Shown: in pieces, positions 27,844-49,312 of the stretch
Layout of the letters: the number at the start of each line of letters is the position of its first letter
Position numbering within the stretch: position 1 is the stretch's first letter
NCBI RefSeq assembly: GCF_003601925.1
Contig: NZ_QZWH01000034.1
Location: 22,522-86,521, forward strand
DNA: 64,000 nt
Direction of reading: 5' to 3'
DNA from: Buttiauxella izardii
Lineage (GTDB): Bacteria > Pseudomonadota > Gammaproteobacteria > Enterobacterales > Enterobacteriaceae
The notes under the pieces: generated by a model
The model's input: the letters and a program-made list of their open reading frames with translations, nothing else
What the model was told of the DNA's origin: nothing
Database searches by the model: none
Made by a program: the position numbers and the translations under genes

Positions 27844-29651
27844 TGGAAGGTTCTGATGTATTGCTGGCGGGAGTGCTGTTTTTGTTTGCGGCAGTGGTTG
27901 CCGTGCCGATTGCTGCCCGTTTAGGGATTGGCGCGGTACTCGGCTATTTGCTGGCGGGAATCGCCATCGGGCCGTGGGGGCTGGGTTTTATCAGTGACGT
28001 AGATGAAATTCTCCACTTCTCTGAAATGGGCGTTGTCTTCCTGATGTTTATCATCGGGCTTGAGCTGAACCCATCCAAACTCTGGCAGCTCCGGCGTTCT
28101 ATTTTTGGTGTCGGTGCCGCGCAGGTATTACTCAGCGCCGTGGTGTTGGCCGGGCTGCTGATGTTGACGAAGTTTTCCTGGCAGGCGGCAGTGATTGGCG
28201 GCATAGGACTTGCAATGTCATCCACCGCGATGGCGTTGCAGCTGATGCGCGATAAAGGCATGAACCGCAATGAGTCTGGCCAGCTTGGTTTCTCAGTGCT
28301 GCTGTTCCAGGATTTAGCGGTTATCCCGGCAATTGCTCTGGTGCCGCTGCTGGCAGGCAATGACGATGGCCATACAGACTGGATAAAAATCGGTTTCAAA
28401 GTTCTGGCATTCGCAGGCATGTTGATTGGCGGGCGTTATTTGCTGAAACCCCTGTTCCGCTTTATTGCAGGTTCCGGCGTGCGTGAAGTCTTTACTGCGG
28501 CGGCTTTGTTATTGGTATTAGGTTCGGCGCTATTTATGGATGCGCTGGGTTTCTCAATGGCGCTCGGGACGTTTATCGCAGGCGTGTTGTTGGCCGAAAG
28601 CGAATACCGGCATGAACTGGAAATCGCTATCGATCCGTTTAAAGGATTATTGCTCGGCCTGTTCTTTATCTCGGTGGGCATGGCACTAAATTTGGGCGTG
28701 CTTTATACCCATATTTTCCTGGTTATCCTGGCCGTTGTGGTGCTGGTGGCCGTCAAAGCGGGTGTGCTGTATGGATTGTCGTGGTTCTTCGGCTTGCGTA
28801 GCTCCGAGCGTTTGCAGTTTTCTGGCGTGCTTAGCCAGGGCGGAGAATTTGCATTCGTGTTGTTCTCAACTGCTTCATCGCAAAAGCTGTTCAGCGGTGA
28901 CCAAATGCCGCTGCTGCTGGTGACCGTTACGCTGTCTATGATGACAACGCCGCTGCTGATGAAAGGTGTTGATGCGATTCTTGCTCGACGCTTTAACGTT
29001 GCCGATGATGAAAACGATGAAAAGCCATTTGTGGAAGACGATCAGCCGCAGGTCATTATTGTTGGATTTGGGCGTTTCGGGCAGGTGATTGGGCGCTTAC
29101 TGATGGCGAATAAAATGCGTATCACGGTGCTGGAGAGAGATATCAGCTCCGTCAGCCTGATGCGTAAGTACGGTTACAAGGTTTATTACGGTGACGCGAC
29201 CGAACTGGAGTTGTTACGTTCGGCGGGCGCTGAAACCGCGAAGTCGATTGTAATTACCTGTAACGAACCCGAAGACACAATGAAAGTGGTTCATTTGTGT
29301 CAACAACACTTTCCACATCTGGCGATTCTTGCGCGCGCCAGGGGCCGTGTAGAAGCTCACGAATTGTTGCAAGCTGGCGTTACGCAGTTCTCACGCGAGA
29401 CGTTTTCCAGTGCCCTGGAGTTAGGGCGTAAAGCGCTGATGACGTTGGGAATGCATCCGCATCAGGCGCATCGCGCGCAGCTTCATTTCCGACGTTTGGA
29501 TATGAGCATGCTGCGTGAGTTAATGCCGATTCATACCGATAACGCGCAAATCTCCAGGGTGCGGGAAGCGCGTCGTGAGTTAGAAGAAATCTTCGAACGT
29601 GAGATGCAGCAAGAGCGTCGGCAGTTCGATGGTTGGGACGATTTTGAATAA
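27843..29651 (+). CDS. kefB: Glutathione-gated potassium/proton antiporter KefB
   Basis: A 602-residue protein (E. coli 601). About residues 1-380 are a cation/proton antiporter domain with twelve or so membrane segments ([18 protein letters not shown] start). A cytoplasmic RCK/KTN domain follows, with [17 protein letters not shown] (near 405) binding nucleotide, then a basic C-terminal tail. Glutathione keeps it closed and glutathione adducts of electrophiles open it. The resulting potassium loss and acidification protect the cell. It is regulated by KefG, encoded just upstream. Confidence 0.97.
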   Translation: MEGSDVLLAGVLFLFAAVVAVPIAARLGIGAVLGYLLAGIAIGPWGLGFISDVDEILHFSEMGVVFLMFIIGLELNPSKLWQLRRSIFGVGAAQVLLSAVVLAGLLMLTKFSWQAAVIGGIGLAMSSTAMALQLMRDKGMNRNESGQLGFSVLLFQDLAVIPAIALVPLLAGNDDGHTDWIKIGFKVLAFAGMLIGGRYLLKPLFRFIAGSGVREVFTAAALLLVLGSALFMDALGFSMALGTFIAGVLLAESEYRHELEIAIDPFKGLLLGLFFISVGMALNLGVLYTHIFLVILAVVVLVAVKAGVLYGLSWFFGLRSSERLQFSGVLSQGGEFAFVLFSTASSQKLFSGDQMPLLLVTVTLSMMTTPLLMKGVDAILARRFNVADDENDEKPFVEDDQPQVIIVGFGRFGQVIGRLLMANKMRITVLERDISSVSLMRKYGYKVYYGDATELELLRSAGAETAKSIVITCNEPEDTMKVVHLCQQHFPHLAILARARGRVEAHELLQAGVTQFSRETFSSALELGRKALMTLGMHPHQAHRAQLHFRRLDMSMLRELMPIHTDNAQISRVREARRELEEIFEREMQQERRQFDGWDDFE

Positions 29652-29665
29652 ATAAGGTGAAGCCA

Positions 29666-29866
29666 ATGCCGGTGCGTAAACGTTTTATTGCCGGGGCAGT
29701 TTGCCCTGAATGCCAGACGCGAGATTCCCTCGCGATGTGGCGTGAGAATAATGTCGATATTGTTGAGTGTGTTAAGTGCGGCCACCAGATGCGTGAGGCC
29801 GATAAGCAAGCGCGCGAGCATGTTCGCAAAGAAGAGCAAGTGATTGGGATTTTTCATCCGGACTAG
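29666..29866 (+). CDS. yheV: YheV, small zinc-ribbon protein
   Basis: A 66-residue protein with two CxxC pairs (CPEC at 13-16 and CVKC at 36-39) forming a likely zinc ribbon. It matches E. coli YheV, including the end EQVIGIFHPD. Function is unknown. The ATG at 29666 follows AAGGTGA and gives the E. coli length; the GTG at 29657 is less likely. It starts 14 bp after kefB and is probably translated from the same mRNA. Confidence 0.93.
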   Translation: MPVRKRFIAGAVCPECQTRDSLAMWRENNVDIVECVKCGHQMREADKQAREHVRKEEQVIGIFHPD

Positions 29867-29964
29867 CGAGATGCGCCAGCTTTTTTTAAGCTTAGGAGTA
29901 CACCGGCGCTAAATTCCGCTACAATCGGCGCCAGTTTTTTTCTCACGCTCGCTCAGGAGATATC

Positions 29965-30549
29965 ATGAAAGTAGCAAAAGACCTGGTGGTCAGCCTGGCT
30001 TACCAGGTACGTACAGAAGACGGTGTGTTGGTTGATGAGTCTCCGGTGAGTGCGCCGCTGGACTATCTGCATGGTCACGGCTCCCTGATTTCTGGTCTGG
30101 AAACCGCTCTGGAAGGTCACGTTGTTGGTGATCGTTTCGACGTTAACGTTGGCGCAAATGACGCTTACGGCCAATACGACGAAAACCTGGTTCAGCGCGT
30201 ACCGAAAGACGTCTTCATGGGCGTTGACGAGCTGGAAGTGGGTATGCGCTTTATGGCTGATACCGACCAGGGCCCAGTGCCGGTTGAAATTACCGCAGTT
30301 GAAGATGAGCACGTTGTTGTCGATGGCAACCACATGCTGGCAGGCCAGAACCTGAGCTTCAACGTAGAAGTTATCGCTATTCGTGAAGCCACTGCTGAAG
30401 AACTGGCTCATGGCCACGTTCACGGCGAGCACGACCATCACCACGACCATGGTGAAGGCGGCTGCTGCGGCGGTCACGGCCATGACCACGGCGACCATGA
30501 ACATGGTAAAGGTGGTTGCGGCGGTAATGGCGGTTGCGGTTGCCACTAA
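29965..30549 (+). CDS. slyD: SlyD, FKBP-type prolyl isomerase and nickel-binding chaperone
   Basis: A 194-residue protein (E. coli 196). Residues 1-146 are the FKBP domain with the inserted chaperone flap, and the tail from about 147 is rich in His, Cys and Gly (HGHVHGEHDHHH, GEGGCCGGHGHDHGDH, GGCGGNGGCGCH). It folds proteins with its isomerase and chaperone sites and binds nickel through the tail for [NiFe]-hydrogenase maturation with HypB. AGGAG precedes the ATG. A strong bidirectional terminator separates it from convergent slyX. Confidence 0.97.
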   Translation: MKVAKDLVVSLAYQVRTEDGVLVDESPVSAPLDYLHGHGSLISGLETALEGHVVGDRFDVNVGANDAYGQYDENLVQRVPKDVFMGVDELEVGMRFMADTDQGPVPVEITAVEDEHVVVDGNHMLAGQNLSFNVEVIAIREATAEELAHGHVHGEHDHHHDHGEGGCCGGHGHDHGDHEHGKGGCGGNGGCGCH

Positions 30550-30573
30550 TCCGTAAAGGATACCGTTAAGAAT

Positions 30574-30609
30574 AAAAAAGGCGTGTCGATGACACGCCTT
30601 TTCTTTTTG
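30574..30609. terminator. Bidirectional terminator of slyD and slyX
   Basis: AAAAGGCGTGTC (30576-30587) pairs with GACACGCCTTTT (30591-30602) around a GAT loop. A T-rich tail follows on the plus side (CTTTTT) and an A-rich run on the other, so it can stop both slyD and slyX. Confidence 0.88.
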
Positions 30610-30614
30610 TAAAA

Positions 30615-30833
30615 TTAGTAATGCGGGGGCGGAGTTTCTTCGGCTTCTGAAGCTACCATCGAAGGTTGGCTGGCTTTGAGTTTTTCAACCAACAAACGGA
30701 AATGCTCGCGCAGTTTGACCATCTCCAATTCGTGTGCCGTTACCGTCTGATTTAACTCTTCTATTGTAATCTCCTGGAAAGCGAGACGACTCTCAAGTTC
30801 TTCCAGTCGTTGTTCGGTCGATTTTTGATGCAT
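30615..30833 (-). CDS. slyX: SlyX, small coiled-coil protein
   Basis: A 72-residue protein with a strong coiled-coil pattern across most of its length ([19 protein letters not shown]..., [15 protein letters not shown]) and the tail AEETPPPHY, all as in E. coli SlyX. Function is unknown. The start was set at 30833 (AGGAGT upstream on the minus strand) rather than the longer frame to 30893. It is convergent with slyD and divergent from fkpA. Confidence 0.92.
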   Translation of the reverse strand: MHQKSTEQRLEELESRLAFQEITIEELNQTVTAHELEMVKLREHFRLLVEKLKASQPSMVASEAEETPPPHY

Positions 30834-30920
30834 GGCTAATGACTCCTGGCCTGCGGATGGACAATTTCCGGCGATTCTACTGAAAAATCCCACTCGTTAC
30901 AGTGCTGTTTTGCGTAGGAC

Positions 30921-30948
30921 GAAACTTCTTTAAACAAAAAGAGTCTGA
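30921..30948 (+). promoter_or_regulatory. Sigma-E promoter of fkpA
   Basis: GAAACTT (30921-30927), a 16-bp spacer and TCTGA (30944-30948) fit the sigma-E consensus (GGAACTT, N16, TCTGA). It lies about 115 bp before the fkpA ATG. fkpA is a known member of the envelope-stress regulon in E. coli. Confidence 0.75.
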
Positions 30949-31060
30949 ATTTGTCTCGATAAGACGCGGAGAGATTGTGTAGATTTCTTCCACGACGTTA
31001 TAGTACGTCTCTTAGTTGATAATAACCTTGGGGTTAGAGGCCCCGGCCCTGGAGAAATGG

Positions 31061-31900
31061 ATGAAATCACTGTTTAAAGTAACGCTACTGGCGACCACGA
31101 TGGCCGTTGCCCTGAGCGCTCCGGCGTTCGCTGCCCCGGCTACACCGGCTGCTGCTAAAGATGCTGCGGCTCCTGCGACCCCAGCAGCTAGCAATGCGGC
31201 ATTTAAGAATGACGACCAGAAATCTGCGTACGCATTAGGTGCTTCGCTGGGCCGTTACATGGAAAACTCTCTGAAAGAACAAGAGAAGCTGGGAATCACT
31301 CTGGATAAGAACCAGCTGATTGCCGGTGTTCAGGATGCATTTGCTGATAAGAGCAAATTATCCGACCAGGAAATTGAGCAGACTCTGCAAGCTTTCGAAG
31401 CGCGCGTGAAGTCTTCCGCTCAGGCAAAAATGGAAAAAGACGCTAAAGAAAACGCGGATAAAGGCAAAGCCTTCCGTGATACTTTCGCAAAAGAGAAAGG
31501 TGTTAAAACTTCTCCAACTGGCCTGATGTACAAAATCGACAAAGCCGGTACGGGTGAAGCACCAACCGACAGCGATACTGTTGTTGTTAACTACAAAGGT
31601 ACGCTGATTGACGGTAAAGAGTTCGATAACTCTTATACTCGTGGCGAGCCGCTTTCTTTCCGTCTTGACGGTGTTATCCCAGGTTGGACTGAAGGCCTGA
31701 AAAACCTGAAGAAAGGCGGGAAAATCAAACTGGTTATTCCACCGGAATTAGCATACGGCAAAACTGGCGTTCCAGGGATCCCTGCTAACTCCACGCTGGT
31801 ATTTGACGTTGAACTGCTGGATATCAAGCCAGCACCGAAAGCTGACGCAAAACCAGATGCCGCACCTGCTACTGAAGCTGAAGCAGCTAAGAGCAAGTAA
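31061..31900 (+). CDS. fkpA: FkpA, periplasmic FKBP-type prolyl isomerase and chaperone
   Basis: A 279-residue protein. A Sec signal (MKSLFKVTLLATTMAVALSA, cleavage after AFA) is followed by an Ala/Pro-rich stretch. Next come an N-terminal helical dimerisation domain (FKNDDQKSAYALGASLGRY) and a C-terminal FKBP domain (VVVNYKGTLIDGKEFDNSY, GVIPGWTEGLKN, ELAYGKTGVPGIP). The tail is Ala/Lys-rich. The ATG at 31061 was chosen because it gives the E. coli N-terminus; the frame back to 31016 has no signal-like start. It folds envelope proteins and is expected to be sigma-E controlled. Confidence 0.97.
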   Translation: MKSLFKVTLLATTMAVALSAPAFAAPATPAAAKDAAAPATPAASNAAFKNDDQKSAYALGASLGRYMENSLKEQEKLGITLDKNQLIAGVQDAFADKSKLSDQEIEQTLQAFEARVKSSAQAKMEKDAKENADKGKAFRDTFAKEKGVKTSPTGLMYKIDKAGTGEAPTDSDTVVVNYKGTLIDGKEFDNSYTRGEPLSFRLDGVIPGWTEGLKNLKKGGKIKLVIPPELAYGKTGVPGIPANSTLVFDVELLDIKPAPKADAKPDAAPATEAEAAKSK

Positions 31901-31910
31901 GGTATGATTA

Positions 31911-31939
31911 GCCGCCGCCCACAAGGGCGGCGGTTTTTT
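31911..31939 (+). terminator. Terminator of fkpA
   Basis: CCGCCGCCC (31912-31920) pairs perfectly with GGGCGGCGG (31925-31933) around ACAA, followed by six T. It lies 11 bp after the fkpA stop. Confidence 0.92.
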
Positions 31940-32077
31940 ATTTGAGGCAGGGTATAATAAAAGCTGGAAAGCGCATCTTACGCTGTATTACCTTAGCAGA
32001 CTGCGCAACAACGAGTATGAGTCTGCCCTGACACCATTTAAGCGCGACAGGCTCTCTGTAGAGGGTGGTATCTTTAA

Positions 32078-32800
32078 ATGTCCAATTCGCTTTTAACCAA
32101 TGAAACCAGTGAGCTTGACTTACTGGACCAGCGTCCTTTTGAACAAACCGACTTTGAAATATTAAAATCCTACGAAGCGGTAGTGGACGGGTTAGCGATG
32201 CTGATTGGTTCTCATTGTGAAATTGTGTTGCACTCGCTGCAAGATTTGAAATGTTCCGCCATCCGTATCGCAAATGGCGAACATACCGGCCGCAAAATTG
32301 GCTCGCCAATTACCGACCTCGCGTTACGTATGCTGCATGATATGACTGGTGCGGACAGTAGCGTTTCCAAATGCTATTTCACCCGAGCAAAAAGTGGCGT
32401 GCTTATGAAATCAGAGACTATCGCCATTCGCAATCGTGATGAACGTGTTATTGGTCTACTGTGCATCAACATCAACCTCGATGTGCCGTTCTCGCAAATT
32501 ATGTCGACCTTTATTCCGCCAGAAACGCCAGAAGTCGCTTCTTCTGTGAACTTTGCTTCCTCGGTAGAAGATTTGGTCATGCAAGCGCTGGAATTCACGA
32601 TTGAAGAAGTGAATGCCGATCGTAATGTGTCTAACAATGCCAAGAATCGACAGATTGTCCTGAACCTCTATGAGAAAGGCATTTTTGATATTAAAGATGC
32701 TATCAACCAGGTTGCCGACCGTTTGAATATTTCTAAGCACACGGTGTACCTGTATATCCGTCAATTCAAAAACGGTGATTTCCAGGGGCAGGATAAGTAA
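32078..32800 (+). CDS. yheO: YheO, PAS/HTH transcriptional regulator
   Basis: A 240-residue protein with the same length as E. coli YheO. The first part (about 20-170) is a YheO-like PAS domain. The C-terminal part is a helix-turn-helix around [20 protein letters not shown] (residues 210-230). It is the first gene of yheO-tusDCB and its stop overlaps the tusD ATG by one base (TAATG). The targets and signal are unknown. A TATAAT lies at 31953-31958 in its upstream region, but I see no convincing -35 element there. Confidence 0.93.
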   Translation: MSNSLLTNETSELDLLDQRPFEQTDFEILKSYEAVVDGLAMLIGSHCEIVLHSLQDLKCSAIRIANGEHTGRKIGSPITDLALRMLHDMTGADSSVSKCYFTRAKSGVLMKSETIAIRNRDERVIGLLCININLDVPFSQIMSTFIPPETPEVASSVNFASSVEDLVMQALEFTIEEVNADRNVSNNAKNRQIVLNLYEKGIFDIKDAINQVADRLNISKHTVYLYIRQFKNGDFQGQDK

Positions 32801-33186
32801 TGCGTTTTGCCATCCTGGTGACAGGCCCGGCTTATGGTACGCAGCAGGCGAGTAGCGCATTGCAGTTTTCTCAGGCTGTTATTGCACAAGGGCACACGCT
32901 TGAAAGCGTGTTCTTCTACCGTGAAGGCGTTTATAACGCTAACCAACTGACATCTCCTGCGAACGATGAATTTGATTTGGTCCGCGCCTGGCAACAACTG
33001 CATCAACAACACAACGTTGAGCTACATATTTGTGTTGCCGCTGCATTGCGTCGTGGCGTTACGGACGAAGAACAAGCGACTCAACTGGGTTTACCTTGCC
33101 ATAACTTGCAACCGGGTTTCACGCTAAGTGGGCTGGGTGCGTTGGCGCAAGCATCGCTGACCTGTGATCGAACGGTGCAATTCTGA
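32800..33186 (+). CDS. tusD: TusD, sulfur relay protein
   Basis: A 128-residue DsrE-like protein matching E. coli TusD. The persulfide-carrying cysteine is in [12 protein letters not shown] (about residue 78). TusBCD is a heterohexamer that takes sulfur from TusA and passes it to TusE and MnmA for 2-thiouridine at the wobble position of tRNAs. It overlaps yheO and tusC by one base each, so all are translationally coupled. Confidence 0.96.
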   Translation: MRFAILVTGPAYGTQQASSALQFSQAVIAQGHTLESVFFYREGVYNANQLTSPANDEFDLVRAWQQLHQQHNVELHICVAAALRRGVTDEEQATQLGLPCHNLQPGFTLSGLGALAQASLTCDRTVQF

Positions 33187-33545
33187 TGAAGCGTGTGGCT
33201 TTTATATTTAAATCATCGCCTCACGGAAGTGCTGCTGGGCGCGAAGGGCTAGATGCATTGCTGGCGACGTCGGCGTTAAGCGAAGACATTGGTGTATTTT
33301 TCATTGGTGACGGTGTTTTACAATTAATTCCTGGCCAACAGCCAGGACTTATCCTCGCAAGAGATTACATCGCAACATTTCGCGTGCTGCCACTGTATGA
33401 CATTGAACAATGTTATATTTGCGCAGACTCCATCCGCGAAAGGGGATTGTCGCCAGAAAGTGCCTGGGTGCTTGATGTAAAACCTCTGGAATCAGAGGCG
33501 CTGAGCGAAATGCTGCATCACTTTGATGTGGTTCTGACTTTCTGA
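33186..33545 (+). CDS. tusC: TusC, sulfur relay protein
   Basis: A 119-residue DsrF-like protein with the same fold as TusD ([24 protein letters not shown] start). It is a structural partner in the TusBCD sulfur-transfer complex and lacks the catalytic role of TusD. It is coupled to tusD by a TGATG overlap and ends 6 bp before tusB. Confidence 0.96.
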   Translation: MKRVAFIFKSSPHGSAAGREGLDALLATSALSEDIGVFFIGDGVLQLIPGQQPGLILARDYIATFRVLPLYDIEQCYICADSIRERGLSPESAWVLDVKPLESEALSEMLHHFDVVLTF

Positions 33546-33551
33546 GGCGAT

Positions 33552-33839
33552 ATGCTGCATATTTTACAACACTCACCTTTTCAAACAGATCTTGAATCGT
33601 TGCTGCGCTGTGTGAAGCCAGGCGACGATCTTTTATTGCTACAAGATGCGGTCATCGCTGCGTTATCAGGGACCAAAGCCCTTGATTTACTGCTCGCCGC
33701 CCCCATTTCTATTTACGCTCTGCACGAAGATATCGAGGCTCGCGGCTTAGTTGCTCAAATTTCGACCGGCATAGTTAAGGTCAGCTATACTGATTTCGTC
33801 GGATTGACAGTTAAACACGAACAGCAGATTACCTGGTAA
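33552..33839 (+). CDS. tusB: TusB, sulfur relay protein
   Basis: A 95-residue DsrH-like protein (MLHILQHSPFQTDLES start, ending HEQQITW), the smallest subunit of the TusBCD complex for tRNA 2-thiolation. It is the last gene before the str operon promoter and has no obvious terminator after it, so some read-through into rpsL is possible. Confidence 0.95.
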   Translation: MLHILQHSPFQTDLESLLRCVKPGDDLLLLQDAVIAALSGTKALDLLLAAPISIYALHEDIEARGLVAQISTGIVKVSYTDFVGLTVKHEQQITW

Positions 33840-33862
33840 AATCCAGGATTGTTGTATATTTC

Positions 33863-34901
<1,039 letters not shown>

Positions 34902-34985
34902 TCCCTTCGGAGTGTTAGTCACCAAGCGGGCGCTTCATGTGAGCTGCCCGCTTTGGGTTACTTAAATGAACGTCCCAGGATATAG

Positions 34986-37109
<2,124 letters not shown>

Positions 37110-37152
37110 GCCCCGGGTTTTAAAAAACATTGATCCCGCGCTCTCTCCTTGA

Positions 37153-38367
<1,215 letters not shown>

Positions 38368-38386
38368 TCGCTGATACCTTTGTATG

Positions 38387-38416
38387 AAAAAAGAGCGCTT
38401 AGGCGCTCTTTTTTTT
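38387..38416 (+). terminator. Terminator of the str operon
   Basis: GAGCGC (38393-38398) pairs with GCGCTC (38403-38408) around TTAG, flanked by an A-run on the left and eight T on the right (38409-38416). Confidence 0.95.
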
Positions 38417-38466
38417 GTGCATTTTTTACCGCTTGAACATGAACGCAGATCCTTGTGCTATTGTAA

Positions 38467-38481
38467 TCATAATTATTCTCA
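38467..38481. promoter_or_regulatory. Fur box upstream of bfd
   Basis: TCATAATTATTCTCA, read on the other strand as TGAGAATAATTATGA, matches the 7-1-7 Fur consensus TGATAATNATTATCA at 13 of 15 positions. It lies 36 bp before the bfd start. Iron-loaded Fur would therefore repress bfd when iron is plentiful. Confidence 0.75.
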
Positions 38482-38516
38482 TTTACACTTTGCGCGTAAT
38501 TTGAACGGGAGTGCTT

Positions 38517-38711
38517 ATGTACGTTTGTCTGTGTAATGGTGTAAGTGATAAAAAAATTCGGCAGGCAGTTCGCCAATACCACCCACAATCTTTTCAGCAG
38601 CTTCGCAAGTTTGTTCCAGTCGGCAACCAATGCGGTAAGTGTGTTCGTGCGGCTCGCGAAATCATGCAAGAAGAGCTCATGCAGATCCCAGAATTTAAAG
38701 AGATTGCCTAA
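38517..38711 (+). CDS. bfd: Bacterioferritin-associated ferredoxin
   Basis: A 64-residue [2Fe-2S] protein with the ligands C4 and C6 (MYVCLCNG) and C39 and C42 (GNQCGKC). It binds bacterioferritin and passes electrons to its heme so that stored iron is reduced and released. The ATG at 38517 was chosen over the GTG at 38511 because it gives the E. coli N-terminus; GGGAG lies upstream. It lies 72 bp before bfr, with a Fur box in front. Confidence 0.96.
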   Translation: MYVCLCNGVSDKKIRQAVRQYHPQSFQQLRKFVPVGNQCGKCVRAAREIMQEELMQIPEFKEIA

Positions 38712-38783
38712 GTCAGTCACTTTTTTTTGACTTACTCCGTGCTACATCTACGCTTCATGTAGTGGAAGCGGAGGGAGTAAAAA

Positions 38784-39260
38784 ATGAAAGGTGATACTAA
38801 GATAATAAATTATCTCAATAAATTATTGGGAAACGAGCTTGTCGCGATCAATCAGTATTTTCTCCATGCGAGAATGTTCAAAAACTGGGGCTTAATGCGC
38901 CTCAACGAAGTTGAATATCACGAATCCATTGATGAGATGAAACACGCCGATAAATATATCGAACGTATTTTGTTCCTCGAAGGCATTCCTAACCTGCAAG
39001 ACTTAGGCAAACTCCATATTGGCGAGGATGTCGAAGAAATGCTTCAGTCCGACCTCAAACTAGAATTGGATGGCGCGAAGGATTTGCGTGAAGCGATTGC
39101 CTATGCAGATACCATTCACGACTACGTCAGTAGAGATATGCTGATCCAAATCCTTACCGAAGAGGAACACCATATCGATTGGTTAGAAACGGAGTTGGAC
39201 CTCATATCCAAAATTGGTTTGCAGAATTATATTCAGTCGCAAATCAAAGAAGGAAATTGA
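38784..39260 (+). CDS. bfr: Bacterioferritin
   Basis: A 158-residue protein, the length of E. coli Bfr. The ferroxidase ligands E18, E51 and H54 and the heme ligand M52 (HESIDEMKH) are in place, and the second half carries [10 protein letters not shown] with the remaining ligands. The 24-subunit shell stores iron as a ferric mineral. CGGAGGGAGT precedes the ATG. Its last 17 bp overlap the end of the convergent gspO/hopD gene. Confidence 0.98.
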   Translation: MKGDTKIINYLNKLLGNELVAINQYFLHARMFKNWGLMRLNEVEYHESIDEMKHADKYIERILFLEGIPNLQDLGKLHIGEDVEEMLQSDLKLELDGAKDLREAIAYADTIHDYVSRDMLIQILTEEEHHIDWLETELDLISKIGLQNYIQSQIKEGN

Positions 39261-39756
39261 GTTCTTGAAGCTGTGGGAAGGAGGAATATATCCAACCTAC
39301 AGAACCACCCGCTATCGCGAGGTTCGGTCCGAAAGGTAGCGGAGTGGTAGTCAGTGAAAGACGACTCTTAAGTAATATTTTCGCTACCAAGGCACATATC
39401 AATCCAGATGTTGCCGCCGCTAATGTTATCCATCCTAAACTCCGCCACCCATGCCACGCCCCCAAAGCTGCCAGCAATTTCATATCTCCGTAGCCGATTC
39501 CTTCACAGCCACGCCAATAATAGTAAATCCAATAAAGTAACCATAAGCTCGTATATCCGATAATAGCTCCGAGGACACAGTCGGATAGCTGTTCAGGAGC
39601 AAAACAGATTTGAAATAGCAAACCAGACCATAACAGGGGGTAGTTCAGTCTGTCCGGGAGCAACATGAGTCGGTAATCAATCCAGGCCAGGCGTATCAAA
39701 AGCAGAATGTGCAGGCCAATAAACAGTATAAAAGCCAGAGAAGGGGAGGGATGCAT
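39244..39756 (-). CDS. gspO: Short prepilin peptidase (GspO/HopD type)
   Basis: A 170-residue, multi-pass membrane protein of the type IV prepilin peptidase family. The two catalytic aspartate regions are visible: [11 protein letters not shown] (D27) and the GYGD motif in [16 protein letters not shown]. The N-terminal methyltransferase part of full-length enzymes, with its CxxC pairs, is missing. E. coli GspO at the same place is 225 residues; Salmonella HopD is a similarly short protein. No good start is evident: the ATG at 39756 lacks a ribosome-binding site, and TTG at 39819 would add 21 residues. No other type II secretion genes are in the window. It may be a remnant or still process one prepilin. 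Confidence 0.75.
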   Translation of the reverse strand: MHPSPSLAFILFIGLHILLLIRLAWIDYRLMLLPDRLNYPLLWSGLLFQICFAPEQLSDCVLGAIIGYTSLWLLYWIYYYWRGCEGIGYGDMKLLAALGAWHGWRSLGWITLAAATSGLICALVAKILLKSRLSLTTTPLPFGPNLAIAGGSVGWIYSSFPQLQELNFLL

Positions 39757-39942
39757 TGTCTGTACCGACTCATAAATTAGGTGGTTTTCTACGCTAATTG
39801 AAGGCCTTACTAAACTCAAAATGGTAATTGCTAGCTTACGAAGGACCTTCCTGAAAAGTTAACTCAATTTTCAGCGAAGACATTAGCTCTGGCAGGCTTA
39901 TCGTATTCCCACACAAAAGATTGTTTAATTCGTATCCATAGC

Positions 39943-39970
39943 TTGCTTAACAGGCCGATTTACGTATAAT
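39943..39970 (+). promoter_or_regulatory. Promoter of the S10 ribosomal operon
   Basis: TTGCTT (39943-39948), a 16-bp spacer and a perfect TATAAT (39965-39970). The GC-rich start (GCGCGGG) suits growth-rate control. The rest of the 39820-39942 stretch, between the upstream convergent gene and this promoter, shows nothing I can name. Confidence 0.8.
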
Positions 39971-39976
39971 GCGCGG

Positions 39977-40454
<478 letters not shown>

Positions 40455-40473
40455 TCAGGTCATTGACGATTGA

Positions 40474-42869
<2,396 letters not shown>

Positions 42870-42882
42870 TTTTAGAGGATAA

Positions 42883-43164
<282 letters not shown>

Positions 43165-43168
43165 GTAG

Positions 43169-45097
<1,929 letters not shown>

Positions 45098-45120
45098 TAC
45101 AGTGAGCTTTGTCTAACGAA

Positions 45121-45153
45121 TAAACGGCTCAGTAAATGAGCCGTTTATTTTTT
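45121..45153 (+). terminator. Terminator of the S10 operon
   Basis: AAACGGCTCA (45122-45131) pairs perfectly with TGAGCCGTTT (45137-45146) around GTAAA and is followed by ATTTTTT. Confidence 0.94.
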
Positions 45154-45177
45154 CTACCCATATTCAGGAACCGGTGT

Positions 45178-45183
45178 TATAAT
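45178..45183 (+). promoter_or_regulatory. -10 element of the spc operon promoter
   Basis: A perfect TATAAT at 45178-45183 followed by GCCGCGCC, 81 bp before the rplN ATG and just after the S10 terminator. The -35 region (around 45155-45161) is poor, so only the -10 is called. Confidence 0.65.
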
Positions 45184-45251
45184 GCCGCGCCCTCGTTTAT
45201 GGGGCTTTTTAACGACCTAATTATGGGTCCCGAAGTAGTAGTTGACATTAG

Positions 45252-46514
<1,263 letters not shown>

Positions 46515-46527
46515 GGTAGGGTTACTA

Positions 46528-46833
46528 ATGGCTAAGCAATCGATGAAAGCACGCGAAGTCGTTCGCGTGAAACTGGCCGACAAATACCGCGCTAAACGCG
46601 AGGAATTGAAAGCTATCATCTCTGGTGTGAACTCATCCGACGAAGATCGTTGGGATGCTGTTCTTAAGCTGCAGTCTCTGCCGCGTGATTCCAGCCCGTC
46701 CCGTCAGCGTAACCGCTGCCGCCAAACTGGTCGTCCGCATGGTTATGTGGGCAAATTCGGGTTGAGCCGTATCAAGCTTCGTGAAGCCGCTATGCGCGGT
46801 GAAGTACCTGGCTTGAAGAAGGCTAGCTGGTAA
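46528..46833 (+). CDS. rpsN: 30S ribosomal protein S14
   Basis: A 101-residue protein of the long, zinc-free type (only a single cysteine in [14 protein letters not shown], no CxxC pairs). The start at 46528 gives the E. coli N-terminus [11 protein letters not shown]; the longer frame back to 46291 lies inside rplE and is rejected. It is a late 30S head protein. Confidence 0.98.
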   Translation: MAKQSMKAREVVRVKLADKYRAKREELKAIISGVNSSDEDRWDAVLKLQSLPRDSSPSRQRNRCRQTGRPHGYVGKFGLSRIKLREAAMRGEVPGLKKASW

Positions 46834-46857
46834 TATCCAATTGAATCACGGGAGTAA

Positions 46858-47256
<399 letters not shown>

Positions 47257-47269
47257 TTGGAGGAATAAA

Positions 47270-47803
47270 ATGTCTCGTGTTGCTAAAGCACCGGTCGTTA
47301 TTCCTGCTGGCGTAGAGGTAAAACTCAACGGTCAGGTTATTTCGATCAAAGGTAAGAACGGCGAGCTGACTCGTACAATCAACGATGCTGTTGAAGTTAA
47401 ACACGCTGATAATGCACTGACTTTCGCTCCACGCGAAGGTTTTGCTAACGCGTGGGCCCAAGCGGGTACCACTCGTGCGCTGTTAAATGCAATGGTTATC
47501 GGTGTTACCGAAGGCTTCACTAAGAAGCTGCAGCTGGTTGGTGTAGGTTATCGTGCAGCAGTTAAAGGCAATGCGGTGAGTTTGGCCCTGGGCTTCTCTC
47601 ATCCTGTTGAACATGCTCTGCCAGCGGGAATCACTGCTGAATGTCCAACTCAAACTGAAATCGTGCTGAAAGGCGCTGATAAGCAGATGATTGGACAAGT
47701 GGCTGCTGATCTGCGCGCCTACCGTCGTCCTGAGCCTTATAAAGGCAAGGGTGTTCGTTACGCCGACGAAGTCGTGCGTACCAAAGAGGCTAAGAAGAAG
47801 TAA
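47270..47803 (+). CDS. rplF: 50S ribosomal protein L6
   Basis: A 177-residue protein with two similar domains, close to the factor-binding site; the conserved [16 protein letters not shown] block is at the C-terminus. TGGAGGA precedes the ATG. Confidence 0.99.
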   Translation: MSRVAKAPVVIPAGVEVKLNGQVISIKGKNGELTRTINDAVEVKHADNALTFAPREGFANAWAQAGTTRALLNAMVIGVTEGFTKKLQLVGVGYRAAVKGNAVSLALGFSHPVEHALPAGITAECPTQTEIVLKGADKQMIGQVAADLRAYRRPEPYKGKGVRYADEVVRTKEAKKK

Positions 47804-48166
<363 letters not shown>

Positions 48167-48171
48167 GGTAG

Positions 48172-49305
<1,134 letters not shown>

Positions 49306-49312
49306 GTAGCAG

